Below the pieces are notes generated by a model. The model worked only from the letters and a program-made list of their open reading frames with translations, was not told where the DNA came from and did no database searches. The position numbers and the translations under genes were made by a program. From Bordetella petrii (GTDB taxonomy: Bacteria; Pseudomonadota; Gammaproteobacteria; Burkholderiales; Burkholderiaceae_B), in contig WMBV01000006.1 in assembly GCA_017745595.1 (NCBI GenBank), positions 169,746 to 233,745 of the forward strand: a stretch of DNA of 64,000 nucleotides. Direction: 5' to 3'. This document shows positions 37,653 to 45,345 of the stretch, piece by piece; the stretch's first letter is position 1; each line of letters starts with the position of its first letter.

Positions 37653-38100
37653 GGCTGTGCCCCCTGCAAGCTCCGGCGTGTCCGGTCGCGCGAAGCACGC
37701 GGACATGCCTGTATCGGCGCGGGCCTCGCGCCACAAGCGGCACGGCGGCGAAGCCGCTGCGTGCCGCACCACCCCCATGTGCAGACTGGCTTTCGACGCG
37801 GCCGGGTGCCGCGTCCTTTTGTCTTGCCTTCCGCCTTTGCCCCTCGCTGGCGCTCCGGGCAGCGGCGGCCCGGCGGCGCTGCTGCACGAGCAGCCAGCGC
37901 GCCGGCGAACGCGGCGACGGCCATAGGCCGGGCGCGTTCGAGGCAAGACGCCTGCACATGGGATGGCTGCGCCGAAGGCAGCGCGAAGTGCGGCGCGGAT
38001 GCGCTCGCACTGCACGCGCGACGACACGCGGAAGGCCACCGGATCGGCACGCCCGATGACACGATGAGATGCACGGCGACGTGCAGCGAATCGACGGCCT
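37653..38100. other. Gene-free region upstream of the relaxase; probable oriT
   Basis: These 448 bases lie between the relaxase start and traF and hold no convincing gene. There is a near-perfect inverted repeat at 37737-37767 (GCGGCACG..GGC arms around GAA). A distant pair GTCTTGCC (37821-37828) and GGCAAGAC (37942-37949) is also inverted. Relaxase genes of this family usually lie next to their oriT, and this is the only large gene-free stretch there. I see no exact match to a known nick-site consensus. Confidence 0.5.
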
Positions 38101-38697
38101 TCATGGGCGGGATTCCAGCCAGACCGGATGCGCGACGCCGATTACGGCGGATGCGCTGACCGGCCCGAAATACCGGCTGTCGAACGATGCCGGGCTGGTC
38201 ACACTGAGCAGGAACAATTCGCCGGGTTCAAGGCGGCGGCATTGCTGCCAGGATGGCAGCGGCCGGCCCCAGCGGTCAGCAGGCAGCACGGCGGCCGAAG
38301 GCACGCCGTCGATGCGGACGACGCGGCCAGTGATGCACACCTCCTGCGGTGCGACGGCGCCCACGCGCTTGAGCAGCGGCACGCGCGCCGGCAGGTAGCC
38401 GCGCTGCGCGGCCAGCGTGGCGGCGTCTGGCGGCAGCGCGGTCAGAACGATGCTGCCCACGGACAGAGGACGTGGCAGCGAGCCGGTATCGTGGCCCAGC
38501 GGATCGACGCGATACCAGCCGACCGCCACACTGTCGGACGGGTTGTAGATCAGGCGCGGCAGCGGATGCACGAAGGACGCCCAGGCCAGCGCAGCGAGGC
38601 CGCAGGCGGACAGGCCCGCCAGCACGAGGCGAGCGCGCAAACGTGCGCGGGGCGAGCGAGGATGCGGCGTGGTGCCGGTAGTCGAAACGGCGGTCAT
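38101..38697 (-). CDS. traF: TraF-like S26 peptidase
   Basis: A 198-residue membrane protease of the signal-peptidase type that in RP4 matures and cyclises the TrbC pilin. One membrane helix (about 22-43) is followed by the catalytic Ser region YNPSDSVAVGWYRVDP and the Lys region VPLLKRVGAVAPQEVC. The C-terminal part has YFGPVSASAVIGVAHPVW, typical of TraF. ATGA overlap with the DUF2840 gene. Confidence 0.9.
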   Translation of the reverse strand: MTAVSTTGTTPHPRSPRARLRARLVLAGLSACGLAALAWASFVHPLPRLIYNPSDSVAVGWYRVDPLGHDTGSLPRPLSVGSIVLTALPPDAATLAAQRGYLPARVPLLKRVGAVAPQEVCITGRVVRIDGVPSAAVLPADRWGRPLPSWQQCRRLEPGELFLLSVTSPASFDSRYFGPVSASAVIGVAHPVWLESRP

Positions 38698-39227
38698 GGC
38701 AGCGCCCTCCCGGTCAGCCAGGCGGCGTGCCGCTCGGCGGTGTATTCGGGCAGCGGCAGGCGGGCAGCGAGCCGGTTGGCGAGCGTGCGCCAGTACGCCG
38801 GCGAGACGCTGACGGGCGCGATGCCCAGCGCCTCGATGGCGTCGATGCGCTCCAGCACTGCGCGCACCTGGTTCTCGCCTTCGGCGTGGAGTAGCAGGCG
38901 CGCGCCGGGCCGCACGCCTGGGATGCGCTGTGCCGCATCGAGCGGCGTGCAAGCCTGCATCACCATGAGCTGCCAACGAACGGTGCCGTAGTCGTTGGCC
39001 TGCCAGCGGACGCGGCAGAACATGGCGCCCGGTAGGAACACCGCGCAGCGCCGCCAACGGTCGAGCTGGTGCGTGCGCGCAGGTTCACCGAAGCGCAGGT
39101 AGAGCTTGAAGCGCGGTTCGATGTAGGCCAGTGCCACGCGCGTCAGCGGCGCGCTGGCTGGCTGGCCGGTAGGTGCTGTGAGCGCAGCCGTGGCCGCGCC
39201 AGCGGCCGGCGAAGCGGATATGTTCAT
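38694..39227 (-). CDS. DUF2840-domain protein
   Basis: A 177-residue protein of the DUF2840 family, consistently found between the small ribbon-helix-helix gene and traF in Tn4371-type ICEs. An Ala-rich N-terminus is followed by a conserved core with YIEPRFKLYLRFGEPARTHQLDRWRRCAVFLPGAMFCRVRWQANDYGTV. No membrane segment or catalytic motif is evident. Coupled on both sides by 4-base overlaps, so it is made together with ParA and TraF. Role unknown. Confidence 0.85.
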   Translation of the reverse strand: MNISASPAAGAATAALTAPTGQPASAPLTRVALAYIEPRFKLYLRFGEPARTHQLDRWRRCAVFLPGAMFCRVRWQANDYGTVRWQLMVMQACTPLDAAQRIPGVRPGARLLLHAEGENQVRAVLERIDAIEALGIAPVSVSPAYWRTLANRLAARLPLPEYTAERHAAWLTGRALP

Positions 39228-39496
39228 GGGGTGCTCTCCCTGCGGCTCTCTGGAAACTCGCGCTCCAGCAGGCCGCGCAGCAGGTCGGCCACGGTCACGC
39301 CTTGCGTGAAGGCCGACACCTTGATGCGCGCCCGCATGGCGGGCGTGATGTCGAGAGTGAGGCGAGCCGTGTAGAGGTCGCCCTTGCCCAGCGCATCGGC
39401 ATCACCTTGGCGAATCCACGCCTCGGCGTGTGGATTCGCGGGCGGACGCGCGCCGATGCCGACACGCTTGGCGCGTGGTGGCGGCTTCGCTGTCAT
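39224..39496 (-). CDS. Small ribbon-helix-helix-like protein coupled to parA
   Basis: A 90-residue protein whose C-terminal half (ARLTLDITPAMRARIKVSAFTQGVTVADLLRGLLEREFPES) fits a ParG/CopG-type ribbon-helix-helix after a basic, flexible N-terminus. It starts in the ATGA that ends parA; ATG 39496 was chosen for this reason. Position and fold suggest the centromere-binding or repressor partner of ParA. A large ParB-type protein is also present at 45346-47403, so the true partner is uncertain. Confidence 0.75.
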   Translation of the reverse strand: MTAKPPPRAKRVGIGARPPANPHAEAWIRQGDADALGKGDLYTARLTLDITPAMRARIKVSAFTQGVTVADLLRGLLEREFPESRRESTP

Positions 39497-40131
39497 GACG
39501 GCCACCGCAGCAGTTCATCGACCAGCGCGGTGATTTCACGCGCGGCCGCGCTGTCCGGCGCCGTCTCGCGTGCAAGCCGACCAGCGGCCACGCTGTCGGC
39601 GAACACGACGCGCTGATGCACTTCCGCGCGCAGCGCAGGAAGCGGCTGGTCGGCAAGCGCCTGGCGCGCTTCGCGCCCGATCACGGTGGTACTGACACGC
39701 CGATTGATGATGAAGGCCGCGCGCAGCGCAGGCCGGAACACCTGCGCCTCGCGGATCAGCGCCACCATCTCGGCGCTGGCCCACAGGTCGTAGGGACTCG
39801 GCTGCACCGGGATCAGCACGCGCTCGGCCGCCAGCAGCGCGGAGCGCGCCAAGGCGGCGATGCGCGGCGGGCCGTCGATGACGACGTGATCTGCTCGCCT
39901 GGCGAGTTCTGGTGCCTCTTGGTGCAGCGTTTCGCGTGCGAGGCCCACGGCGCTGAACAGCCGTGGCAAGCCTTGCTGGCTTCTGCGCTGCGTCCAGTCC
40001 AGTGAGGAACCCTGCGGGTCGGCATCCAGCAGCACGACGTGCTGGCCGCGCATCGCCAGCTCGCCGGCGATGTGCGTGGCGAGCGTGGTCTTGCCTACGC
40101 CGCCTTTCTGATTGAGAAGCGCGACGATCAT
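39493..40131 (-). CDS. parA: ParA-type partition ATPase
   Basis: A 212-residue small (type Ib-like) ParA: deviant Walker A LLNQKGGVGKTTLATH, switch DADPQGSSLDW, then VVIDGPPRI and IPVQPSPYDLWAS. Start ATG 40131 was chosen; the upstream frame adds unrelated sequence. It lies just downstream of the iteron array and repA, forming a replication/partition block that would stabilise an extrachromosomal form of the ICE. Confidence 0.94.
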   Translation of the reverse strand: MIVALLNQKGGVGKTTLATHIAGELAMRGQHVVLLDADPQGSSLDWTQRRSQQGLPRLFSAVGLARETLHQEAPELARRADHVVIDGPPRIAALARSALLAAERVLIPVQPSPYDLWASAEMVALIREAQVFRPALRAAFIINRRVSTTVIGREARQALADQPLPALRAEVHQRVVFADSVAAGRLARETAPDSAAAREITALVDELLRWPS

Positions 40132-40283
40132 GGCGCGGCCCTCCCTGCCGGAAAGCCGGCCTGGCCGTGCCGCTGGGTGGTTTTCCACCGAAACGGCGCG
40201 CTTCTACTAAAAGTTATGTATTTCTTGTTAGGTAAGTTAGAGGGGGCGCAAACCCGCGCCGTTATTGGCTTTACGGCGTTTTC

Positions 40284-40349
40284 GTACTCCTGATAGCACG
40301 ATAGGCGTACTCCTGATAGCACGATACCCGGTACTCCTGATAGCACGAG
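40284..40349. repeat. Three 19-bp iterons, probable plasmid-like origin
   Basis: GTACTCCTGATAGCACGAT occurs at 40284-40302 and 40307-40325, and a third time at 40331-40348 with only the last base differing. Starts are 23 and 24 bases apart, about two helical turns, as expected for initiator-binding iterons. They lie between repA and parA. TTATCCCCG at 40373-40381 resembles a DnaA box with two mismatches. The AT-richer stretch 40200-40240 could be the melting region. Confidence 0.8.
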
Positions 40350-40372
40350 GCCGTCCACAAGTTTTCCCCGAG

Positions 40373-41230
40373 TTATCCCCGTGCCGTATGCAGCACTGGC
40401 CGGAAGGTCAGCAGTTCCGTTCCATCGTCCGGCATCCGCTCGATGTCCAGGACGTAGCCGGGCAGCGACTGCCGCGCCACCAGGGCGCGCAAGTCGTAGG
40501 CAAAATCGGAGAAGCGCGCCGCGCTGCCCGATTTGCGGTAGAGGTGCCGGAAATCGAATTGCCAGCCGTGTTCCTGCCGTCCGCCGTGCTTGCGCACCAG
40601 GCGATACAGCCAGCGTTCGATGCCGCCCTTCAAGCGGAAATAGGCCGGGTCGATGGTCAGCACCAAGGCGGCATCGAGCACGCCCGCATAGAACCAATCG
40701 GGCAAGATCAGCTCGATGCCCAGCGGCACGCCGCTGGCGTCGGCCAGTTCCTTCCACTCGTTGATCCACGAGAAGCGATGCAAGCGCCTTCCCGTGGTTT
40801 CGCGGATGGACGTGGCCACCGTGGTCGATTGCAAGCGATCCAGCGCGGCTTTCAGGCGCTGGTAGTCGTTGAGCGATGTGCCGCGCCCGATGAAGCGCAG
40901 GATTTCGTAGGGCGTGGCGCGTATCCAGCGCGACGGGCGGATGCCCGCGTCGCGCGCCTCCGCGATCTGCGAAGCGGCCCATATCAGCACGTCGGCATCC
41001 CATATCGTTGCGATGCCGTGCTCCTGCGTGCCCTCCACGCGGATGGTGATGCCGCCTGCGCGAAAGTCGATCGGCGCGGTGCGCCGCGACTTCGCCAGCG
41101 AGAAGAACGGAAAGGCCATCAAGTCCTGGCTGTCGCGTGGTGCCATGTCGCCCGGCAGCGCCCGGAACAGGTCGAGCTGTTCGCGCTGCTGCAAGGCTTG
41201 CCCTGGCGGGCTGGACATGGCAAAGGCCAC
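40373..41230 (-). CDS. repA: RepA-type replication initiator
   Basis: A 285-residue protein of the plasmid replication-initiator (RepA/RPA) type seen in Tn4371-family ICEs: GGITIRVEGTQEHGIATIWDADVLIWAASQI, YEILRFIGRGTSLNDYQRLKAALDRLQSTTVATSI and DPAYFRLKGGIERWLYRLVRKH. It has two winged-helix-like parts. The iterons lie directly downstream of its stop, so it probably binds them to start replication of the excised circle. Start ATG 41230 and an ATG four codons on are both possible. Confidence 0.88.
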   Translation of the reverse strand: MAFAMSSPPGQALQQREQLDLFRALPGDMAPRDSQDLMAFPFFSLAKSRRTAPIDFRAGGITIRVEGTQEHGIATIWDADVLIWAASQIAEARDAGIRPSRWIRATPYEILRFIGRGTSLNDYQRLKAALDRLQSTTVATSIRETTGRRLHRFSWINEWKELADASGVPLGIELILPDWFYAGVLDAALVLTIDPAYFRLKGGIERWLYRLVRKHGGRQEHGWQFDFRHLYRKSGSAARFSDFAYDLRALVARQSLPGYVLDIERMPDDGTELLTFRPVLHTARG

Positions 41231-41244
41231 CCACGCACCGGCGT

Positions 41245-41529
41245 TCAGCGGCCATCACGGTAGTCACCCGCGTGGCGTTGGGCATATTCCGGGTCGGAAG
41301 TCGCCTCGTAGCTGCGCTGGTCGGCCCAGGCATCGAGGTCGCTTACCGCGTACATGACGCGGCGGCCGAACTTGCGGAACTTCGGCCCTCCGCCGATCAC
41401 GCGCTGTTTCTCCAGCGTGCGCGGCGACAGCCGCAGGTATTCGGCGGCTTCGTCGTTGGTCAGGTAGCGTTGGGGCTGCGCGGGCGCAGCGACAGCAGCG
41501 GCGGCAGGCCGCAAGGGAGCGGGTCGCAT
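41245..41529 (-). CDS. AlpA/MerR-like helix-turn-helix protein
   Basis: A 94-residue protein with the excisionase-type winged helix LTNDEAAEYLRLSPRTLEKQRVIGGGPKFRKFGRRVMYAVSDLDAWADQRSY. Start ATG 41529 has GGAGGT at good spacing; upstream ATGs lack this. It lies 14 bases upstream of repA on the same strand and may control repA or act as the recombination directionality factor for the integrase. The family includes both kinds. Confidence 0.88.
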   Translation of the reverse strand: MRPAPLRPAAAAVAAPAQPQRYLTNDEAAEYLRLSPRTLEKQRVIGGGPKFRKFGRRVMYAVSDLDAWADQRSYEATSDPEYAQRHAGDYRDGR

Positions 41530-41640
41530 GGGGTGTACCTCCATCAAGCCCGGCCACACCACGCGGCCGGATAGAGGCACTTTCAAGAAAGCAAGGCTTC
41601 TTGCTAAGGGACGTTCTTCAAGGGACGCGAAACGTCCCCC

Positions 41641-42408
41641 CTAGTGCAACGGTGGCGGAAGCTGTGCCAGGCGGCGGTAGCCGCCGCGCATCAGCGCATC
41701 GCCACGGCGCACCAGCCGCCGCACGCGAGCACGCAAGGCGCTGTCTTTGTGCCAGTCGGCTGCGACGGCATCCGCGCCGAACAGCCCTTCGGCCACCTCG
41801 CGCAAGGACGCGCCCGAGAGGGTCGCGTCGAGCGCCTGCAAGGTGTGCAGTTCCAGCACCGCGGCGGGCGTGGGCCGGGATCGAGCCGCCGCCGCAGGCG
41901 TGGCCACGGTCGCGGCGGACAGCGCATCCAGTTCGGCCGCGAGCGTGCGATAGCGCGTGCAGGGCGTGGCGCAGGCGCGGGTGGCGTAGAGGTAGGCCAT
42001 GCCGTCTTCCAGGCCGGGCGCGAGTGCCAGCCGCACGCAGCAACCCGGCCAGTGCGACACCAGCACCAGGCGCTTGCCGTCGTGGATCAGTTGCTTGCGG
42101 CCAGGCACGCGCCAGAACTCGAAGGCGTCGGCATCCGGCGGCGGGTCGTCGTCTGGATAGAGCTGGATCACGCCATCGTGATCGGGGAACCAGGCTGGAT
42201 GCGCATCGCGCGCATCCAGGGCCGGGTCTTCCAGCAGGCGCAAGCCCCATCGATGCGCCGTATCCGGTCGGCGGCGACGGCGCAACCAGTCGAGCCGGTA
42301 ATCGGGGTTTCTACGCAGGTATTCCCAGGCCAGCGCGGGGCCGTCGAGGTGCAGCGTGTAGAGATACGCGGCGGTTGGATACCAATGCTCGGCGTTCAGA
42401 TCAGCCAT
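41641..42408 (-). CDS. DUF2285-domain protein
   Basis: A 255-residue protein of the DUF2285 family typical of Tn4371-type and related ICEs. The N-terminal part (MADLNAEHWYPTAAYLYTLHLDGPALAWEYLRRNPDYRLDW) is a conserved transcription-regulator-like segment, and the C-terminal part (LQALDATLSGASLREVAEGLFGADAVAADWHKDSALRARVRRLVRRG) is a helix-turn-helix-like DUF2285. It probably regulates ICE genes; targets are unknown. Confidence 0.88.
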   Translation of the reverse strand: MADLNAEHWYPTAAYLYTLHLDGPALAWEYLRRNPDYRLDWLRRRRRPDTAHRWGLRLLEDPALDARDAHPAWFPDHDGVIQLYPDDDPPPDADAFEFWRVPGRKQLIHDGKRLVLVSHWPGCCVRLALAPGLEDGMAYLYATRACATPCTRYRTLAAELDALSAATVATPAAAARSRPTPAAVLELHTLQALDATLSGASLREVAEGLFGADAVAADWHKDSALRARVRRLVRRGDALMRGGYRRLAQLPPPLH

Positions 42409-42754
42409 AACGCAACCTCCTGTCGATCAGCAGGAACGTCGCTACGGATTCCGCCGTGCGGGAGCTATCGAAACGCCATCAAGTCGTCATCGAATCAAGG
42501 TAAGCTGTAACTGCTGGTGTCAAGACAGATTCGCTCCGGAGCATTGCTGAAATCGTCTGAATGCGACGGCTGCGCCGCCGTAAAAATGGTGCGCAGCATT
42601 GAGCAACGTGCCGCATCCAGCGCCCGGCATCATGACTGTTTGCATCTGGATCGCACCGCTTCGGCGCAAGCGTGCGGATTCAGACTTGTCCGGTCTTGAA
42701 CAAGACTGAAATAGTCACAATGCGTCCCGTTTGGCCCTGCTGCGCTGGCCGGTA
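42409..42754. other. Gene-free stretch upstream of the DUF2285 gene
   Basis: Only short, non-conserved frames are present. On the minus strand TTGACA (42518-42523) stands in a suitable position to be a -35 box for the DUF2285 gene, with a poor -10. I see no repeat or RNA structure that stands out. Confidence 0.4.
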
Positions 42755-43102
42755 TCAGTCCGGGATCGAACCGTCTTCCTGCGCCAGCCGGACATACTCC
42801 GACAGCCTCCGCGTCGGCTGAAAGTAGCGATCGCGCATCACCGGCCGCTGACGCGGGCCGACGATGGACGCGAGATCGGACAGCCTCACCGTGCCCAGAG
42901 CGGGCATTCCGATCCCCAAGTCGATCAGGCCGTAGGCCGTATCGCCATCGGCAGGATCGAGCGAGGCCAGCAGCCATGTTGCATGCGCGTCCGGGGTGAA
43001 CAGCCGCACGGCCGGCAACGGGTCGATATCCTGCCCGGCGGCGCGGGCTTGGCCGTGGGCCAGCAGCCGCGTCCGTTCTTCCTCGGTCGCAAGCGGGATC
43101 AC
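42755..43102 (-). CDS. DUF2958-domain protein
   Basis: The conserved part is IPLATEEERTRLLAHGQARAAGQDIDPLPAVRLFTPDAHATWLLASLDPADGDTAYGLIDLGIGMPALGTVRLSDL, matching the compact DUF2958 family found beside DUF736, ParB and DUF932 genes on mobile elements. I chose a GTG at 43102 (115 residues, GGAAGG upstream), which gives the usual family length. The ATG at 43330 would add 76 unrelated residues through the promoter region. Function unknown. Confidence 0.7.
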   Translation of the reverse strand: MIPLATEEERTRLLAHGQARAAGQDIDPLPAVRLFTPDAHATWLLASLDPADGDTAYGLIDLGIGMPALGTVRLSDLASIVGPRQRPVMRDRYFQPTRRLSEYVRLAQEDGSIPD

Positions 43103-43366
43103 GGCCGCGTGCCTTCCACGAATGCACGGAACCGCCGAAGCGCCTCTGTGCTTGCGCACGAATCCATAGAAGCGTAGAGGCACGAAAGCGCATTGCCGGA
43201 AGTCAGGAAAGACACGGATGCGGTTCCCTGGGTTTGAAGAAATCCGCAGATACGGATTTCCGTAAAGGCACGAAAGAGGAAAGCAGTAGCACAAAATGAA
43301 CACTATAGATTGTAGCCCTATAGAGCGCAATGGGCTGTCATCTTGGTTTTTGGGGGGAAACCATAG
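43103..43366. promoter_or_regulatory. Divergent control region of the DUF2958 and Xre genes
   Basis: It holds an 8-bp hairpin GAAATCCG/CGGATTTC (43239-43246, 43253-43260, 6-base loop), a duplicated GGCACGAAAG (about 43180 and 43267) and two CTATAG boxes (43303-43308 and about 43318-43323) near the Xre start. The last could be the Xre operator. The region is AT-richer than the surroundings. Confidence 0.5.
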
Positions 43367-43660
43367 GTGGCAGCGAAGAACTCATTGGCAGCGGCGATAC
43401 GGACGGTCAGGAAAGCGCGTGGCTTGAGCCAGGAAGCGTTCTCTGACGTGTCCAGCCGCACCTACATGAGTTCGCTGGAACGCGACCTGAAAAGCCCGAC
43501 CATCCACAAGCTGGCCGAGCTGTGCGAGGTCATGGACGTGCATCCGCTCACGCTGCTGACGCTGGCCTACGTCGGCGACAGCGCGCACCAGGCCGACGAG
43601 CTGCTGGCGCGCGTGCGCCAGGAGCTTGAGGCCGTGCTGAAGGAGTCGGATACGCCGTAG
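43367..43660 (+). CDS. Xre-family helix-turn-helix regulator
   Basis: A 97-residue Cro/CI-type regulator (SLAAAIRTVRKARGLSQEAFSDVSSRTYMSSLERDLKSPTIHKLAELCEVMDVHPLTLLTLAY). It starts at GTG 43367 behind a GGGGGG ribosome site. In this ICE region almost every gene is on the minus strand; this one is divergent. It probably represses itself and the DUF2958 side, and may influence ICE transfer. Confidence 0.88.
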   Translation: MAAKNSLAAAIRTVRKARGLSQEAFSDVSSRTYMSSLERDLKSPTIHKLAELCEVMDVHPLTLLTLAYVGDSAHQADELLARVRQELEAVLKESDTP

Positions 43661-43981
43661 CGCGTCGGCGCGTAGTGCCGGATCTCCGCAAGCGAAGCGC
43701 GCAGCGCCGCAGGCGCGAAGGCGTGAGGGATTGAAGCCGATTGGCCGTGACGGCGTAGCCGGCACGGGGCGCAGCCCGAAAGCCCGGCGGCGCTTCCAGC
43801 GCCGACACGCCATCTTGTGCCTGCGGCTGCCAAGGGTTGCGAACCCTCCAGTCAGCACCCATGCGATACCGGCCCTGGTGGACGTACCCAGCGCGGAGCG
43901 ACTGCCGAAACCCTATGCGTGCGGTGATGCGATGAGCAGCACAGTGCCCCGCCGCAATGGGCGGGGCGCTGTGGGCGGCCG
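43661..43981. repeat. Degenerate copy of the ICE dispersed repeat (set B) and terminator hairpin
   Basis: No convincing gene. Around 43690-43800 the sequence is a diverged relative of the repeats at 50457-50578 and 51703-51817 (shared blocks include AGCCGATTGGCCGTGAC and GGGGCGCAGCCCG). At 43942-43971 a 12-bp stem with one G-T pair lies just past the DUF736 stop and may terminate that gene on the minus strand. Confidence 0.55.
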
Positions 43982-44296
43982 TCAGGCCGCCTTGGGCTTG
44001 TTGCGCGACCAGATCAGGTCGTGCGTGCCGTTCTCGCCTTCGATCAGGCGGGCATAAACGGTGGCTGGGAACGAAGGATCGTCCAGGGTCACGGACACAT
44101 AGGGCCGTCCGGCCTCGCTGGTCTTCTTCCACGCCGCGCCGATGTCATGACTTGCCGCTTGCAGGCGGTAGTCGGGGGCGTTCTCGTTGTCGCCCTTGTC
44201 GTTGGGAACCAGCTTGACTTTGACGTTGAGCGTCAGGGTGCGGAGCGTGCCGGTGAAGCCGTCTTTCTCTGCGGTGAAGGTGCCGATGTTTGCCAT
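43982..44296 (-). CDS. DUF736-domain protein
   Basis: A 104-residue protein of the DUF736 family (MANIGTFTAEKDGFTGTLRTLTLNVKVKLVP, then SHDIGAAWKKTSEAGRPYVSVTLDDPSFPATVYARLIEGENG). It has a beta-rich single-domain pattern and no signal peptide. It is typical of the maintenance/leading segment of plasmids and ICEs; the function has not been settled as far as I know. AGGAGAA lies at good distance upstream of the ATG. Confidence 0.9.
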   Translation of the reverse strand: MANIGTFTAEKDGFTGTLRTLTLNVKVKLVPNDKGDNENAPDYRLQAASHDIGAAWKKTSEAGRPYVSVTLDDPSFPATVYARLIEGENGTHDLIWSRNKPKAA

Positions 44297-44412
44297 GATG
44301 ATTTCTCCTTTCGGGTTGAACAAGGTCGCGCCAGTGCGTCCTTGTTGTGATCCGTCCGGCGGGGATGGGCTGGCCGCACCGCTTGCGGTCGGAACGAAGT
44401 GGAGAACCTGGA

Positions 44413-44470
44413 AGCAAAAATAATTTGTCCCGCGAGGAATGCGCGCAGCGCAGGGGAAATTATTTTTGCT
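44413..44470. repeat. AT-rich 14-bp inverted repeat upstream of the DUF736 gene
   Basis: AGCAAAAATAATTT (44413-44426) is exactly inverted at 44457-44470, 30 bases apart, about 120 bases upstream of the DUF736 start. It is a striking AT-rich patch in sequence otherwise about two-thirds GC. It could be a regulator site, or form a long hairpin in single-stranded DNA. Confidence 0.8.
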
Positions 44471-44821
44471 GGAAGGTTGCGGCCATGAAGCCCAAGGCGC
44501 AGCCGCGCCACCGCCAGGATTCACAACAAGACAAGGACGTACAGGCCGACCGCTCCCGAATGGAGACATGGCCGACTCGGCATCCCCGCGTGACGGCTTC
44601 ACCGGCTTGCGCCCTGACGCGGGCCAGGTCAATGCCCCGACGACAAGGCCGGAGCGCCCCTGCCGCAGCTCGCGGCACATGCTTGAGGCGTGGCGTGGAG
44701 GCTCCATCGGGCGAGGCCGGGCGGTGTGTCGGTGAACCGTCCTTCGTGACATACAGGCAACGAACCGCCAGCGTCGAGGACGGCACGCTTTCGCACAACC
44801 TGCCGCAGCAAGCCGGGGCGT

Positions 44822-45060
44822 AGCCCCACAAGCCCCGCCCATTGCGGCGGGGCGCAGTCCAAACACCGGCGGCGGGGTGCGCCGCCGCACTTGTGGGCTT
44901 CGTGGTTTCTCGCGCACAAGGCCGCTTGTGCGCGGCCCCTTCGCCGCCCGCCCGAAGGCGGCGAAGGGGCGTTTTGGTTTTGGGCCTTGAAACCGGGCGC
45001 GGCCACCGCCGCGCCCGGATTTTTGACCACCAGCCCCAGGGCGGAACGGACTGGGGCTGG
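44822..45060. other. Cluster of five stem-loops without a gene
   Basis: In 240 bases there are GCCCCGCC/GGCGGGGC (44832-44853), CGCGCACAAG/CTTGTGCGCG (44911-44934), a 14-bp stem (44935-44970) followed by GTTTTGGTTTT, a 10-bp stem (44993-45018) followed by ATTTTTG, and CCAGCCCCAG/CTGGGGCTGG (45030-45060). The third and fourth look like plus-strand terminators, although no plus-strand gene lies just upstream. The rest of 44297-45073 holds no supported gene. Confidence 0.7.
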
Positions 45061-45073
45061 CGTGAATGATGGG

Positions 45074-45283
45074 TTAGTCCTTGGTTTCGATAATCCACCA
45101 CACGGCACGCGGCAAGGCGCGGCCCGTGATGGGGTGAAAGTCGGTCAGGTCGGCTCGGGCTGTCCAGCCGCGAGGCGGACGGTAGCCGCGCACGTCGCCT
45201 TCGCCGTGCCAGCGGCGGGCGCGTACCGTACCGGGGGCATAGGTCGCCGCCATGCGTGGGCGGCTGGTCGTGGTGCGGGTCAT
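45074..45283 (-). CDS. Small basic hypothetical protein
   Basis: A 69-residue protein, MTRTTTSRPRMAATYAPGTV, ending DLTDFHPITGRALPRAVWWIIETKD. Start ATG 45283 has GGAGAAA before it; the longer frame (45349) is poorly supported. It is basic, with no membrane segment or recognised domain. It lies 62 bases downstream of the ParB gene on the same strand and probably shares its message. Confidence 0.6.
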   Translation of the reverse strand: MTRTTTSRPRMAATYAPGTVRARRWHGEGDVRGYRPPRGWTARADLTDFHPITGRALPRAVWWIIETKD

Positions 45284-45345
45284 TGGGGTTTCTCCTTGCA
45301 GCGAAGCGCCCCGGTCGAGGCCGGGGCGCTTGCCTTCCGTGCGGG

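Noticed and set aside
40284..40349. CRISPR array
   Set aside because: Three 19-bp repeats with 4-5 bp gaps are too tightly spaced for spacers and lie beside repA, which fits iterons.
43103..43330. ATG-started 191-residue version of the DUF2958 protein
   Set aside because: The extra 76 residues are unlike the family and would be encoded by the dyad-rich control region; a GTG start gives the normal length.
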